From NCBI RefSeq assembly GCF_039525805.1, contig NZ_BAAAHZ010000014.1: 64,000 nt of DNA. One strand, 5' to 3'. Within the stretch, counting starts at the first letter, position 1. Every line of letters starts with the position of its first letter. The notes below the pieces were generated by a model. The model searched no databases and had not been told where the DNA came from. It saw only the letters and a list, made by a program, of their open reading frames with translations. Below, piece after piece: positions 47,751 through 55,503 of the stretch. This DNA is from Dietzia natronolimnaea. GTDB taxonomy: Bacteria > Actinomycetota > Actinomycetes > Mycobacteriales > Mycobacteriaceae. The translations under genes and the position numbers were made by a program.

Positions 47751-48087
47751 AGAACGCCGGAAGATGGTGCTCTGGCGTTGGGCAACCCCCGACTCGGAAG
47801 CGAGGAGCAGTAAACCCTGGGGTCCAGACTGGCCATACGCCGAAGTCGCGTCGATGCGGCCGGCTGGGGAGCACCATCGGTTGTCTGCGGTCCTCCACGG
47901 CAAAGACCGGATGAGGAAGTGGATGGCCGAGCGCGCTGAGTGGCAAGTGGACGAAGCGGAATTCGAGCAGGTGCGAGTCCGCTGGCGACCAGCCCATGCA
48001 AATATTCACACCGTCGAATACCTAAGCGTGGAAGACTGGAACGGCGGCAAGCGCTGGCCACTATTCAGTGAATGGCTACCACTCTAG
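47743..48087 (+). CDS. hypothetical protein coupled to the GT51 gene
   Basis: A 114-residue protein from a GTG that overlaps the GT51 end by eight bases, with AAGGAGGGG upstream. It is rich in Trp and charged residues (MVLWRWATPDSEARSSKPW, WMAERAEWQVDEAEFEQV). No family known and no membrane segment. Coupling suggests it works with the glycosyltransferase. Confidence 0.72.
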   Translation: MPEERRKMVLWRWATPDSEARSSKPWGPDWPYAEVASMRPAGEHHRLSAVLHGKDRMRKWMAERAEWQVDEAEFEQVRVRWRPAHANIHTVEYLSVEDWNGGKRWPLFSEWLPL

Positions 48088-48099
48088 CGATTGATCAAT

Positions 48100-48145
48100 A
48101 ACACGGAATGCACAATAGGTATTGACTTATTGTGCATTCCGTGTT
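48100..48145. repeat. perfect 18-base inverted repeat with a promoter element in its loop
   Basis: AACACGGAATGCACAATA (48100-48117) and its exact complement (48128-48145) flank GGTATTGACT. The stem could end the GT51 pair's transcript. TTGACT in the loop is placed 17 bases before TTAAAT. Confidence 0.7.
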
Positions 48146-48150
48146 TAAAT
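48122..48150 (+). promoter_or_regulatory. promoter overlapping the inverted repeat
   Basis: TTGACT, 17 bases, TTAAAT, about ten bases before the ATG at 48160. Because the right arm of the inverted repeat fills the spacer, a protein bound there would block it. Confidence 0.45.
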
Positions 48151-48159
48151 AAGACGGTA

Positions 48160-48288
48160 ATGTTTATAGTACGCAGAAACAAACAACTAGATATTCAACA
48201 AACGATCGTCACTAATGCAAAGCAGTGGGTTCAGGACAACGGCCCGGGCATTATCGCGAAGGTTGACAAGGTATTCGTGGAGCACTAA
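48160..48288 (+). CDS. short protein (42 residues)
   Basis: Reads MFIVRRNKQLDIQQTIVTNA and on to FVEH. The ATG lies soon after a possible promoter, and the gene ends against the converging 48285-48518 gene. A TTG-started longer frame from 48091 would cover the inverted repeat and is less likely. No family recognised. Confidence 0.4.
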   Translation: MFIVRRNKQLDIQQTIVTNAKQWVQDNGPGIIAKVDKVFVEH

Positions 48289-48518
48289 GTCTCGACGACT
48301 AACTCGACCCGCTTCTTCGATCTGCACTTAGGGCAGGCCTTCACCCGGTAGTGCGCCGTCCCCTGGAAGTGGTCGTTGTCCGAGCGGATCGTCTCACGGA
48401 ACATCTGCCAGGTGTGATCACACGGGTCGGCAGGTTGGGCAGCGTTTGCCTCCTGACGTTCACGGCGGACGTCGATTTTCTCGGTGTAGCGGGAGCGCGC
48501 GGCGTCGAAGTCGATCAT
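48285..48518 (-). CDS. small probable zinc-binding protein
   Basis: A 77-residue protein, last gene of the minus-strand string of small genes. Cys/His spacing suggests a zinc site (PCDHTWQMF near the middle, ACPKCRSKK near the end). No known function. Confidence 0.68.
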   Translation of the reverse strand: MIDFDAARSRYTEKIDVRRERQEANAAQPADPCDHTWQMFRETIRSDNDHFQGTAHYRVKACPKCRSKKRVELVVET

Positions 48519-48934
48519 GCCGCGTCCTCATCATGGCCCAATCCGACCCAGCGCAACGTGGGAGGCCGCCTAAAGCGCTTCGGCAGCTTTGCCCATTGTC
48601 CGTGCCACAGGATCTCATTCTCGAGCTCCTGGAGGCTATCTGTGCCGTCAGACGGCAGTCCGCGCTCCCACATCCACTCGCGTAGCTCAGTCTTCAGCGC
48701 ATCCTCGCCAGGTACGCGGGGCATTTCCCCCGCCCTGAGCTCCATGGCCCGCTTCGGAACCCAGGCCTCGTGCACGACGTCGCCGGCCTCGGAGAGCCAC
48801 TGCACTTCACACGCCTTGCCGGATTCGCGGACTACAACGGCGTGGTGCGCGGCGTCGATCTTGGCGCGGTCCTTGTGCCAGAGCTTCTCGAGGAACCAGG
48901 GGCGGAGGTTGTTGGGGTCGTAGTGGTTCACCAC
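48515..48934 (-). CDS. hypothetical phage protein
   Basis: A 139-residue protein with conserved-looking Trp residues (EVQWLSEAGDVVHEAWVPKR). It overlaps both neighbours by a few bases. No family known. Confidence 0.68.
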   Translation of the reverse strand: MVNHYDPNNLRPWFLEKLWHKDRAKIDAAHHAVVVRESGKACEVQWLSEAGDVVHEAWVPKRAMELRAGEMPRVPGEDALKTELREWMWERGLPSDGTDSLQELENEILWHGQWAKLPKRFRRPPTLRWVGLGHDEDAA

Positions 48935-49323
48935 AAGTCCTCGCTGTAAAGCGTTCCGGTGAAGGAGGCGGCAACTTGGCCCGACTCGATTGCTACGTTG
49001 AGCGCTTCCCCTCGCTCGTAGAACTTCCCTGTCGAGGACACGAAGCCCTGCGGATAGGAGCTAGGAGTCTTGATGCCGCGGGAGGCCATGTGCGCAATGA
49101 CATGGTGATGCCGCAGGCCGGTGACTACCTCATTCCAGGGGTACTTGATTGCGGAAATCAGAAGCCGCTCGTTTGCGGACTCTGGCGCGGGTGCCGGGGC
49201 GAGGTCAATGGGCGTGTAGAACCCCTTGCCCGTCGGCGCAGGACGGGGCTTGCAGCGTGTCCGTTCCAGCTCCCTCCACTTGACACGTTTCTCACTTTCG
49301 CTGAGGTACGGATAGTCAGGCAT
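48928..49323 (-). CDS. hypothetical phage protein
   Basis: A 131-residue protein starting MPDYPYLSESEKRVKWRELE, placed at a TGATG junction with the HAD-like gene. The middle is NEVVTGLRHHHVIAHMASRG. No family known. Confidence 0.68.
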   Translation of the reverse strand: MPDYPYLSESEKRVKWRELERTRCKPRPAPTGKGFYTPIDLAPAPAPESANERLLISAIKYPWNEVVTGLRHHHVIAHMASRGIKTPSSYPQGFVSSTGKFYERGEALNVAIESGQVAASFTGTLYSEDLW

Positions 49324-49682
49324 CACTTCTCCCTCACGATGAGATTGATGCTCGCCAGGTCCGTCTCCTGAATGTCGTCGACGCACAGGTCCATTGGTGG
49401 TGCACTGAACTTGCTGTAGCAGCGGGACTGATTCACAGGCAGGTCGTAGAGCTGAGCGAAGCGCCAGGCGTACGCTGCGCCGCCCCCACTCCAGACGTGG
49501 AGATCGGTGTTCTTGAATGTGGCGAGGATCTTGAAGAGCTCGACGATGCGAGTGTTCGGGTCCTGGCAGGTGTCGGTGCAGTTGCAGCGAAGAGTGCCGT
49601 CTACGTCGAACGCGATCCGAACTGGGCGCATTTTGGCGCGGGGCAGGTTGGCGTAGTCGGCGGCGCGATCACTCACGACCAC
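49323..49682 (-). CDS. HAD-like phosphatase domain protein
   Basis: A 119-residue protein with the HAD motif I DVDGTL (IAFDVDGTLRCNC) and a motif II serine in HVWSGGGAAYAW. A late acidic motif is present (CVDDIQETD). Small HAD proteins in phages include 3'-phosphatases, but the substrate here is unknown. Confidence 0.75.
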   Translation of the reverse strand: MVVSDRAADYANLPRAKMRPVRIAFDVDGTLRCNCTDTCQDPNTRIVELFKILATFKNTDLHVWSGGGAAYAWRFAQLYDLPVNQSRCYSKFSAPPMDLCVDDIQETDLASINLIVREK

Positions 49683-49956
49683 CCCCTCGGACCCTCGCCC
49701 GCTCCTCCTCGACTTCTGAACTTAGCGCGTCGAGCAGGGCTTGCTTGGAGGAGCTGAGACCACGGGCACGGTAGGCCTTGATCTTGTCGGCGAGGCGGTC
49801 CAGGGAGGCGGATGTGCGGCCGGTCGTGATGGCGTCAAGACGTTTTTCGTATGGCCTCATGTCAGCCTCACCACGTCTTGCAGCGAACCAGATGTCCTCG
49901 ACGACCTGCGACTGAGTCTCTGCTCCGTATAGCAATGCTGGTGCTTCATCACGCAT
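49669..49956 (-). CDS. hypothetical helical protein
   Basis: A 95-residue charged helical protein, MRDEAPALLYGAETQSQVVE, from an ATG with a strong GGAGGGAGG site. It overlaps neighbours at both ends. No family known. Confidence 0.68.
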   Translation of the reverse strand: MRDEAPALLYGAETQSQVVEDIWFAARRGEADMRPYEKRLDAITTGRTSASLDRLADKIKAYRARGLSSSKQALLDALSSEVEEERARVRGGGRE

Positions 49957-50197
49957 CTTCACCTCCCTCCGACGCGCTACCATCAGCTTTTACCACTTCC
50001 ATATAATTGCCGACTTCTGCGGGGTCATCGACGTCAAACTCGCCGCGAATCTCTCGCTCGACCCAGTCATAAGTCCCCAACTCGTCATATAGATCCAGCG
50101 CCGCCGCGCGCTTTTCGGCCGCGTCCATTGAATCAGCCTCGATCAGATACTCTTTCGACAGAACGCTTGAGACTTGCACTACAAAATACTTACTCAT
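49949..50197 (-). CDS. small acidic phage protein
   Basis: An 82-residue protein, MSKYFVVQVSSVLSKEYLIE, with GGAGGTG nine bases upstream. Acidic, single-domain. Its end overlaps the next gene and its start overlaps the ArdC-like gene. It might be an accessory of its neighbour. Confidence 0.68.
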   Translation of the reverse strand: MSKYFVVQVSSVLSKEYLIEADSMDAAEKRAAALDLYDELGTYDWVEREIRGEFDVDDPAEVGNYMEVVKADGSASEGGEDA

Positions 50198-51005
50198 TTT
50201 CATCACCTCCTTCCGGCTCCCTGCCGGCTCGTATTATTTCCTCTGACGCTTGGAAGACCTGTCCGATCGCTTTCGGGCTGGGCTCCTCGTCCTGTAGCCA
50301 CGACCTGATGTACGCGCGACTCTCCGCCGGATCGAACTGATCCCGCATGTCGAGCTCGTTCATCACGATGTACGCGGTGGCCTCGGCTTGGAACTCGGAA
50401 ATCCCACGGTGCTCGAGGTACTCGGCGTGCACCTCACGGAGGGTGTGACCCAATGTGACGTGCCCAAGTTCATGGATCGTGGTCTTCAGCGGGTAGCGGG
50501 CGATCGGCGAGATGGCGATGTTCCGCTCGTAGGCGTACCCCTGCATGTTCCCGTCGATCTGATCGAACGCGACCTCGTGGATCGCCAGCGCACCCAGCGC
50601 ACGCTCTCGGCTCCAGTTGCGGGGCTCGACTTCCGGTAGCGGCTCGCCCTCGGTGTCGGAGTAGGCAAACGCCCCTCGTACCGGCTTGAACTTGGTGAAG
50701 CGCTTTGGCTCGCCCGTCTCCGGATCGACCTCTTCGGATTTCACCGTGATCGGGCGGTAGATGTACTTGCCGCGGGCTCCCTTGACAACTTGTCTTGAGA
50801 AGGACTTCCAGCCCTCATAAGATGCCACCGGCTCTCGGACTCCTTGAGCTCGTAGGAGCATCTGGTTCCGGATCGAGTACCGGTAGGCCCGGTTGTACGT
50901 TGTGAGTTCACCTGGCTCGAGCGTCAATGCTTCGTGCATCAGGTCCGCGGGTGTCAGTTTGGCGACGGCCTCTGGCACTTCCGCTGGTCGGCGACGGCCG
51001 GCCAC
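50190..51005 (-). CDS. ArdC-like antirestriction protein
   Basis: A 271-residue protein with an N-terminal ArdC-type single-strand-DNA-binding part (LTTYNRAYRYSIRNQMLLRA, VASYEGWKSFSRQVVKGARG) and a C-terminal zinc metallopeptidase-like part: HELGH (178-182) and Glu208 in FQAEATAYIV. ArdC proteins protect entering DNA from host restriction. It fits a phage carried between restricting hosts. Confidence 0.85.
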   Translation of the reverse strand: MAGRRRPAEVPEAVAKLTPADLMHEALTLEPGELTTYNRAYRYSIRNQMLLRAQGVREPVASYEGWKSFSRQVVKGARGKYIYRPITVKSEEVDPETGEPKRFTKFKPVRGAFAYSDTEGEPLPEVEPRNWSRERALGALAIHEVAFDQIDGNMQGYAYERNIAISPIARYPLKTTIHELGHVTLGHTLREVHAEYLEHRGISEFQAEATAYIVMNELDMRDQFDPAESRAYIRSWLQDEEPSPKAIGQVFQASEEIIRAGREPEGGDENE

Positions 51006-51287
51006 TTACGTAGCTGCCTCCACTACCCTGCTGAAAGTCCAACCGCCCATCATCAAGTCTTGCAAGTCGGCGTACTCACCGCTGTTGTCGGGATCGGCCG
51101 GGTCCACGTTGTAGATCACAACGGGAAGCTGATTCACATGGTGCTTGACTATCTGACCGACAAAGTTCTGCTCGTAGCCGTCAAAGTCCCGTTGGTGGTT
51201 GCAATTAATGTAGTCACCTAGGCGCAGTACGTCGTCATTGCCAATTTCCCAATCATCATACCGGAAGTGACTCAGATAGCCGCTCAT
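51006..51287 (-). CDS. hypothetical phage protein
   Basis: A 93-residue protein, MSGYLSHFRYDDWEIGNDDV, rich in Asp and aromatic residues. It ends one base before the ArdC-like start and may be cotranslated. No family known. Confidence 0.66.
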   Translation of the reverse strand: MSGYLSHFRYDDWEIGNDDVLRLGDYINCNHQRDFDGYEQNFVGQIVKHHVNQLPVVIYNVDPADPDNSGEYADLQDLMMGGWTFSRVVEAAT

Positions 51288-51649
51288 CCCTCCCCTCCCT
51301 CAATCACCACCTTCGAATTAAAGAAGTCCTCGGACCACCGCCAGGTCTTCCCCTGCTCGCGTAGCCGCCTTGATAACTCGACCTCTTCGTCGTCGTAGCC
51401 GAAGTCTTCCGCCGTCTCCATGCGGCGTATGAGTGCGCTCGTCGACACGTGGCCCAGTGCGGCCTGGACCCTCCCCTCTAGCGCCAGGCGCTCGGGACTG
51501 TCGGACGGCATCTCGTATTCGGCGGCATCCTGTGGAGATCGGGCGCAGTCTGGGTAGTGGGGTTCCGAGATGTGCGCGCCGCAGAGGGGGCACTCGTCGT
51601 TTTCGTTGCGTTCTGGTTGTTCTTGGCTTGGTTGGAATTCGCTTTTCAC
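51284..51649 (-). CDS. small zinc-ribbon protein
   Basis: A 121-residue protein with an N-terminal zinc site (CPLCGAHISEPHYPDC) and an acidic helical rest. It overlaps both neighbours by four bases. Confidence 0.7.
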   Translation of the reverse strand: MKSEFQPSQEQPERNENDECPLCGAHISEPHYPDCARSPQDAAEYEMPSDSPERLALEGRVQAALGHVSTSALIRRMETAEDFGYDDEEVELSRRLREQGKTWRWSEDFFNSKVVIEGGEG

Positions 51650-51873
51650 ATCACCTTCTTCGGTTTATTAGTTCTATTCTTGCCACCCTTCGGAATCACC
51701 TTTATCCACACTTTCGATGCTTGCGACCAGTAAATCTGTTGCTGGCACATTGGGCACGAGTAGCACTGAAGGCCGGACCCTGTCGTGGGCAACCAAGTGT
51801 GCGGCACCTTCGGAACTACACATGGTTGGACAGGTTTGAGATTGTTGTCGGACGCGTCTCTTGCGACACTCAT
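51646..51873 (-). CDS. small zinc-binding protein
   Basis: A 75-residue protein with a CYSCPMC cluster and a basic C-terminus (KVIPKGGKNRTNKPKK). Four-base overlaps on both sides. Possibly nucleic-acid binding. Confidence 0.68.
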   Translation of the reverse strand: MSVARDASDNNLKPVQPCVVPKVPHTWLPTTGSGLQCYSCPMCQQQIYWSQASKVWIKVIPKGGKNRTNKPKKVM

Positions 51874-52013
51874 ATCGCTTCTCCAAGCTTCCCCGCCAGC
51901 AGCGTCACGATCTCCGACTCTGCCCGTGCACCGGCCTCGCCACCTTCGGCGATGTCGATGTAGAAGGCGGAGAGTTGGATGGACTCTTCGTCTGAGAAGT
52001 GGAGGGTGATCAT
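51870..52013 (-). CDS. very small protein (47 residues) in the overlapping gene string
   Basis: Reads MITLHFSDEESIQLSAFYID and on to GKLGEAI. Both its start and its stop form ATGA overlaps with the neighbouring genes, which is strong support despite the length. Acidic; no family recognised. Confidence 0.75.
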   Translation of the reverse strand: MITLHFSDEESIQLSAFYIDIAEGGEAGARAESEIVTLLAGKLGEAI

Positions 52014-52252
52014 CGGATGCGCTCCCGCAACCACTTGGGAAGCACCAGATGAAGTTCGTAGCCGAGGTTCCTAAAAGCCTGGTTCAGCTGTGCGAACGCC
52101 TCAGCGGTCAGTTGTTTTCGTTCCCCTGTTTGGAAGCACGGGATCTCATCCTTGAAGTGCTCGTCGTAGTAGCGCCACACACCGCAGCTGCACTCGCGCA
52201 GCTCTATGCCGTAGTAGTAGCGGCGCTTCTCGAGAAAGTTGTGAGCGCTCAT
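52010..52252 (-). CDS. hypothetical phage protein
   Basis: An 80-residue protein, MSAHNFLEKRRYYYGIELRE, with CSCG that may bind metal. ATGA overlaps at both ends. No known family. Confidence 0.68.
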   Translation of the reverse strand: MSAHNFLEKRRYYYGIELRECSCGVWRYYDEHFKDEIPCFQTGERKQLTAEAFAQLNQAFRNLGYELHLVLPKWLRERIR

Positions 52253-52812
52253 GCCCCAACCCCCAAATGCTGCACCGTCACCCCCTCGACCGAGCAGATC
52301 CCCTGCTCCTCGAAGTCGCCCAGCACGTTGTCTCGGTGCGTCGGGCTATCCATCCACGTCTGGACCAGCGCAGCGTCCTCGGTGAAGTTCCGCGCCAGGT
52401 TCTCCCCGGCGTGCTGGTACGTGTACCCCGCCTCGCGGAAGTAGTGCCATGGTTCAGTGCCGTCAGGTGCGACGTGCGCGAAGTAGTCGTGCTTCACCAT
52501 GTCCGCGGCCTTGTGGCAGGCGGACTGGCGGAGAAGTTCGTGGGTAGCGAGAGCCGGTAGGTCGTGGGCTTCGCGCTGCTCGTTCGTGAGGCGCTCGAGG
52601 GCGTTTGGCTCGACGGTTTGAGGTGCGATCTCGACTAGGCGAAAGGCTGTGAGTACTGATGCGCCAGTATGCGGCGTAAGCGCAACGATGAAGACGATCG
52701 CACTGATTAGCGCTAGGACGTGGAAAGTTATCAGCAGGCGAACCTCGCGCCGGGTGAAACGGGTAGCGGGGTAGCTCTGCTTGACCGCTCGATGGCTCCT
52801 ACCCCGACTCAT
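52249..52812 (-). CDS. membrane-anchored CAP (SCP-like) domain protein
   Basis: A 187-residue protein with a basic N-terminus, one membrane helix (ITFHVLALISAIVFIVAL), and an outside CAP domain. CAP motifs are SACHKAADMVKHDYFAHV, GENLARNF and WMDSPTHRDNVL. CAP proteins occur in secreted bacterial proteins, but are unusual on phages. It lies in the same operon as YopX-like and coiled-coil exported proteins. Confidence 0.85.
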   Translation of the reverse strand: MSRGRSHRAVKQSYPATRFTRREVRLLITFHVLALISAIVFIVALTPHTGASVLTAFRLVEIAPQTVEPNALERLTNEQREAHDLPALATHELLRQSACHKAADMVKHDYFAHVAPDGTEPWHYFREAGYTYQHAGENLARNFTEDAALVQTWMDSPTHRDNVLGDFEEQGICSVEGVTVQHLGVGA

Positions 52813-53243
52813 GAGGCGGACTCCAGGAGATGCGGGTGCTCGAAGCGGTTCCCGATTACAACCATGTCATCTTCACAGCCTTGCAGGGAAAGTCGTCCAT
52901 CACTTGAATAGTTGGGTTTGTGTGAATGTTGCCAGGTTGCCTCCCATCCGTGGTCGATCCATTCAACGATATATCTGTCGGGAGGATAATTTTCTTCTGG
53001 TTCGGGCGACACATACTCCAACACGTCGCCATCGTAAATTTCCACACCGTTGCGGTCTTTTCGTCCGATGTATTGCACGGGTTGAAGCCGGCCTGCTTCG
53101 ACCATGACGGTGAGCATCCTGCCTGCTGCTTCGCTGAAAACTCGGACTCCAACTACGCCACTAGGTCGGACAAACCACTCGTCTGCACCTAGCCACTCCT
53201 TCAGTTGGTGATCCCACGCCCTGAACTTGATCGGCCGACTCAT
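52809..53243 (-). CDS. YopX-like protein
   Basis: A 144-residue protein with the YopX pattern: IKFRAWD at the start, QYIGRKDRNGVEIYDGDVL in the middle and VIGNRFEHPHLL at the end. YopX proteins are common on phages and plasmids, with unknown function. Confidence 0.85.
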   Translation of the reverse strand: MSRPIKFRAWDHQLKEWLGADEWFVRPSGVVGVRVFSEAAGRMLTVMVEAGRLQPVQYIGRKDRNGVEIYDGDVLEYVSPEPEENYPPDRYIVEWIDHGWEATWQHSHKPNYSSDGRLSLQGCEDDMVVIGNRFEHPHLLESAS

Positions 53244-53842
53244 AATCCGAGCCCCAGTACTATCGCCACCTCCTCGCTAAGCACAGAGCCGACTGGAGTG
53301 CACGGCACGCCAGAGAACAGCGACACTTGCTGTCCAGTCTCGACGGTGTACGCGCAGTTGTAGTGAAGGAACTCACCGAAGCGGTCGTGCCGTTCGGTTT
53401 GTTGCATTGACACCACGAGGCGCTTGTTCTTCGGTGCAGGGGCGGGAGCTGGTGCCGCCTGTGGGGCGGGCTGCGGTGCCGCGGGCTGAGCCTCGACGGT
53501 CTCCTGGACCTGCTGCAGCTGGCCGGCGTTCGCGTCCACTTGCTCGCGGACAACGGTGACCTGGCGCTCGACTGAGCCGATCGCTTGCGTGTTGGCCTCG
53601 GTCTTCGCTTCGACTTGGTCGACGCGGTCTTTGATGTCGGCGAGATCCTGCTCGGTCTTGGTGATTCGCTTCTCGTGGTCTTCGACCTTGACCTCGACCG
53701 GGGTGTCATTCGCGCCGGTGGTGCTGAGGCCATTGAAGGCGAGCACGGATGAGGTGCTGAGGACCAGAAGGCCGGCGCTCGCGCCGAGGATGAGTTTCCG
53801 GCTGCGAGTGAGGTTAGTTAATTTCTTTAGTGCTGTATTCAT
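53240..53842 (-). CDS. exported coiled-coil protein
   Basis: A 200-residue protein with a signal or anchor (LILGASAGLLVLSTSSVLAF), a heptad-repeat coiled coil (DLADIKDRVDQVEAKTEANT), a Pro/Ala-rich hinge and a small C-terminal domain with two cysteines. First gene of the minus-strand string, with its own promoter of the repeated TTGCAT-17-CATACT type and the GCGGAGACAACTGAATATG leader. Likely made in the lysogen. Confidence 0.8.
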   Translation of the reverse strand: MNTALKKLTNLTRSRKLILGASAGLLVLSTSSVLAFNGLSTTGANDTPVEVKVEDHEKRITKTEQDLADIKDRVDQVEAKTEANTQAIGSVERQVTVVREQVDANAGQLQQVQETVEAQPAAPQPAPQAAPAPAPAPKNKRLVVSMQQTERHDRFGEFLHYNCAYTVETGQQVSLFSGVPCTPVGSVLSEEVAIVLGLGL

Positions 53843-53873
53843 ATTCAGTTGTCTCCGCTTAATTTACGGTACT

Positions 53874-53902
53874 AGTATGCGCCTTTTTGTGAACTAATGC
53901 AA
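53874..53902 (-). promoter_or_regulatory. promoter of the shared prophage type (copy 1)
   Basis: Minus strand: TTGCAT, 17 bases, CATACT, with a TTTTCCACA box (53931-53939) about 30 bases further upstream and GCGGAGACAAC before the ATG. Confidence 0.7.
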
Positions 53903-53939
53903 GACTATTCTTGCAATAAATGTAGCGAGCTGTGGAAAA

Positions 53940-54656
53940 CTATCGCCGCTCTTGGACTGCAATCCACTTCAAGTCCTTGTACTCGCGATGTTCCAGCCAG
54001 GCCAGAACCAAAGCTGTAGCGCAGAACCCTACGGGCAAGATAATTCGGGGCGTTAAATCCGGAATGGCGAAGATCGAAATTACTGCAACCACTAACAGTG
54101 ACGCCGCTACCGCGGAACGCCAGGTGAACATAGGTACCCAGCCGGCGTCGATTCGGGCCTGACGTTCGACCTGCCGAGCCTGGCGCTCAGCTTGCGCATT
54201 GACCAGGGTATCGGCCCACTCTGCCTTTCGAGCCTCGCGGTCAGCCTGCTTCTTCACCTCAGCGACTTCCTTCTTCGCGGTGAGGTCGATCTCCCTCGCG
54301 CTATCGTTCATCGGCTCATAGCTGCAAGCAGCATCAAACGTGAAGAGGGCGACACCCACCTCATTGGCGTAGGCGATCGCCTGCCGGCTGTAGCCCCCGG
54401 AACAGAAGAAGACCATCTTCTTGGCGTGGTCCACCCCTCGCGCCCCGTAGAGCTGCTGGATCGCCGGGCGGCCAACCTGCGAGCCCCAGTGCTTAACCTG
54501 TGCGACGGCCTGCCTCGCCACAACGTCGACGCCGCCGTCACCAGAGGCGGTTGTAACCCGAGCGTCCTTGAAGCCGAGGTGGTCTCGCATGATGCCCGCG
54601 GCGATGTGCTCAGCCTGAAGCGGGGTGATCGGACCGAGGTGACCGTCGATAGCCAT
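53940..54656 (-). CDS. membrane-tethered Mrr-like restriction endonuclease (second copy)
   Basis: A 238-residue protein with an Mrr-type core, GDGGVDVVAR then AVAQVKHWG, and RPAIQQLYGARGVDHAKK followed by FCSGGYSRQAIAYANEVGVA. A charged coiled coil (EVAEVKKQADREARKAEW) leads to two membrane helices (VAASLLVVAVISIFAI and ILPVGFCATALVLAWL). The core clearly resembles the 34706-35170 protein, but the anchor differs. All active-site residues seem present. Confidence 0.85.
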   Translation of the reverse strand: MAIDGHLGPITPLQAEHIAAGIMRDHLGFKDARVTTASGDGGVDVVARQAVAQVKHWGSQVGRPAIQQLYGARGVDHAKKMVFFCSGGYSRQAIAYANEVGVALFTFDAACSYEPMNDSAREIDLTAKKEVAEVKKQADREARKAEWADTLVNAQAERQARQVERQARIDAGWVPMFTWRSAVAASLLVVAVISIFAIPDLTPRIILPVGFCATALVLAWLEHREYKDLKWIAVQERR

Positions 54657-55103
54657 GGGGGCAGTCTAGGTGAGCCAGTTCCCCGAAAGTTCGAGCATTC
54701 TAAACACTCCCTCTTTTTTTCTTCGTAGCAACGCAGGTTAGGAGGTAGTTCATGTAACGGGGAAAGTCTTGTGCATCTTCCTCACCCGGTTCACCCTCTG
54801 GACCTTTGATACAGCTACGACCACGAGGAAGTCAGTACCGATCTAGTCATTTCAATGTTCAGTGTCTCAACACAGGTGCGCTGCTATCACTACATGCAAC
54901 GTATGCACCTCGCTATTGTTCCAACGCCAGCGAGGGAGCGTCCATGACCCTCATGCTCCTTACCTTCACTATCAGCCGTTTCACCGAGCAGTAGGGTGGA
55001 GCACCGCGTTCATGTAACGACTAGTGGCCCTCTCTCGAACTAGGCGCTTTTTTTAACTCCGTTGCCTAGCCGCCGTATAGACGGGTTTCGGATACAAAGA
55101 AAG

Positions 55104-55123
55104 ACGCCCCTCTCGGAGCGCCT
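55104..55123 (-). terminator. possible terminator hairpin
   Basis: On the minus strand GGCGCTCC and GGGGCGTC form an eight-pair stem with G-U pairs around GAGA, followed by TTTCTTTG. Confidence 0.45.
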
Positions 55124-55125
55124 AA

Positions 55126-55225
55126 GCATCTAACTTCACCTCCAATTATATAGAAACTTGAAGTTATTGCAATACCCCTCCGCGGGAAAACAATCTAGGA
55201 GCAAGCAACTGTTGAAGTTAGATGC
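55126..55225. repeat. spaced 13-base inverted repeat
   Basis: GCATCTAACTTCA at 55126-55138 and its exact complement at 55213-55225 bracket about 75 bases. It could form a long-range stem in a transcript. Confidence 0.5.
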
Positions 55226-55503
55226 CTGCTACAACTCATTAAAACACGGAACGAGATTCCATACAAGCAAGAAAACCGCCCCTCCTTTGCAGGCGGGGCG
55301 ATCAACACGTGGAGTTATAGTGTTTGTGTTTCGAGTCTTGCGCCAGTAGGCGCACATGTATGTGTGGGTGTACTGGGCGGAAGGGTATTCCGCTGTAGGG
55401 GGTTGAAAGGTGCCGAGCCCGCCGCAGCTAGCTCATACTTTAGTAATAGCACTTCGCGAGGGTATTCACAATATTGAAGTTTCGTGGTTAACTACGGGCA
55501 GAT

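Larger units (their letters stand above)
54657..55503. other. 850-base stretch without a convincing gene
   Basis: Lower GC than its surroundings. Short frames at 54806 and 55158 have no ribosome site or family signal. Structures present are a 12-base direct repeat (GTTCATGTAACG near 54746 and 55009), two hairpins and a spaced inverted repeat, described separately. It may hold a promoter or small RNA between the divergent gene groups. Confidence 0.5.

Noticed and set aside
48091..48159. Longer TTG-started version of the 48160 gene
   Set aside because: It would be translated across the 18-base inverted repeat and has no ribosome site.
54806..55349. Two short plus-strand frames in the 850-base gap
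   Set aside because: No ribosome sites, no coding character, and one crosses the hairpins.
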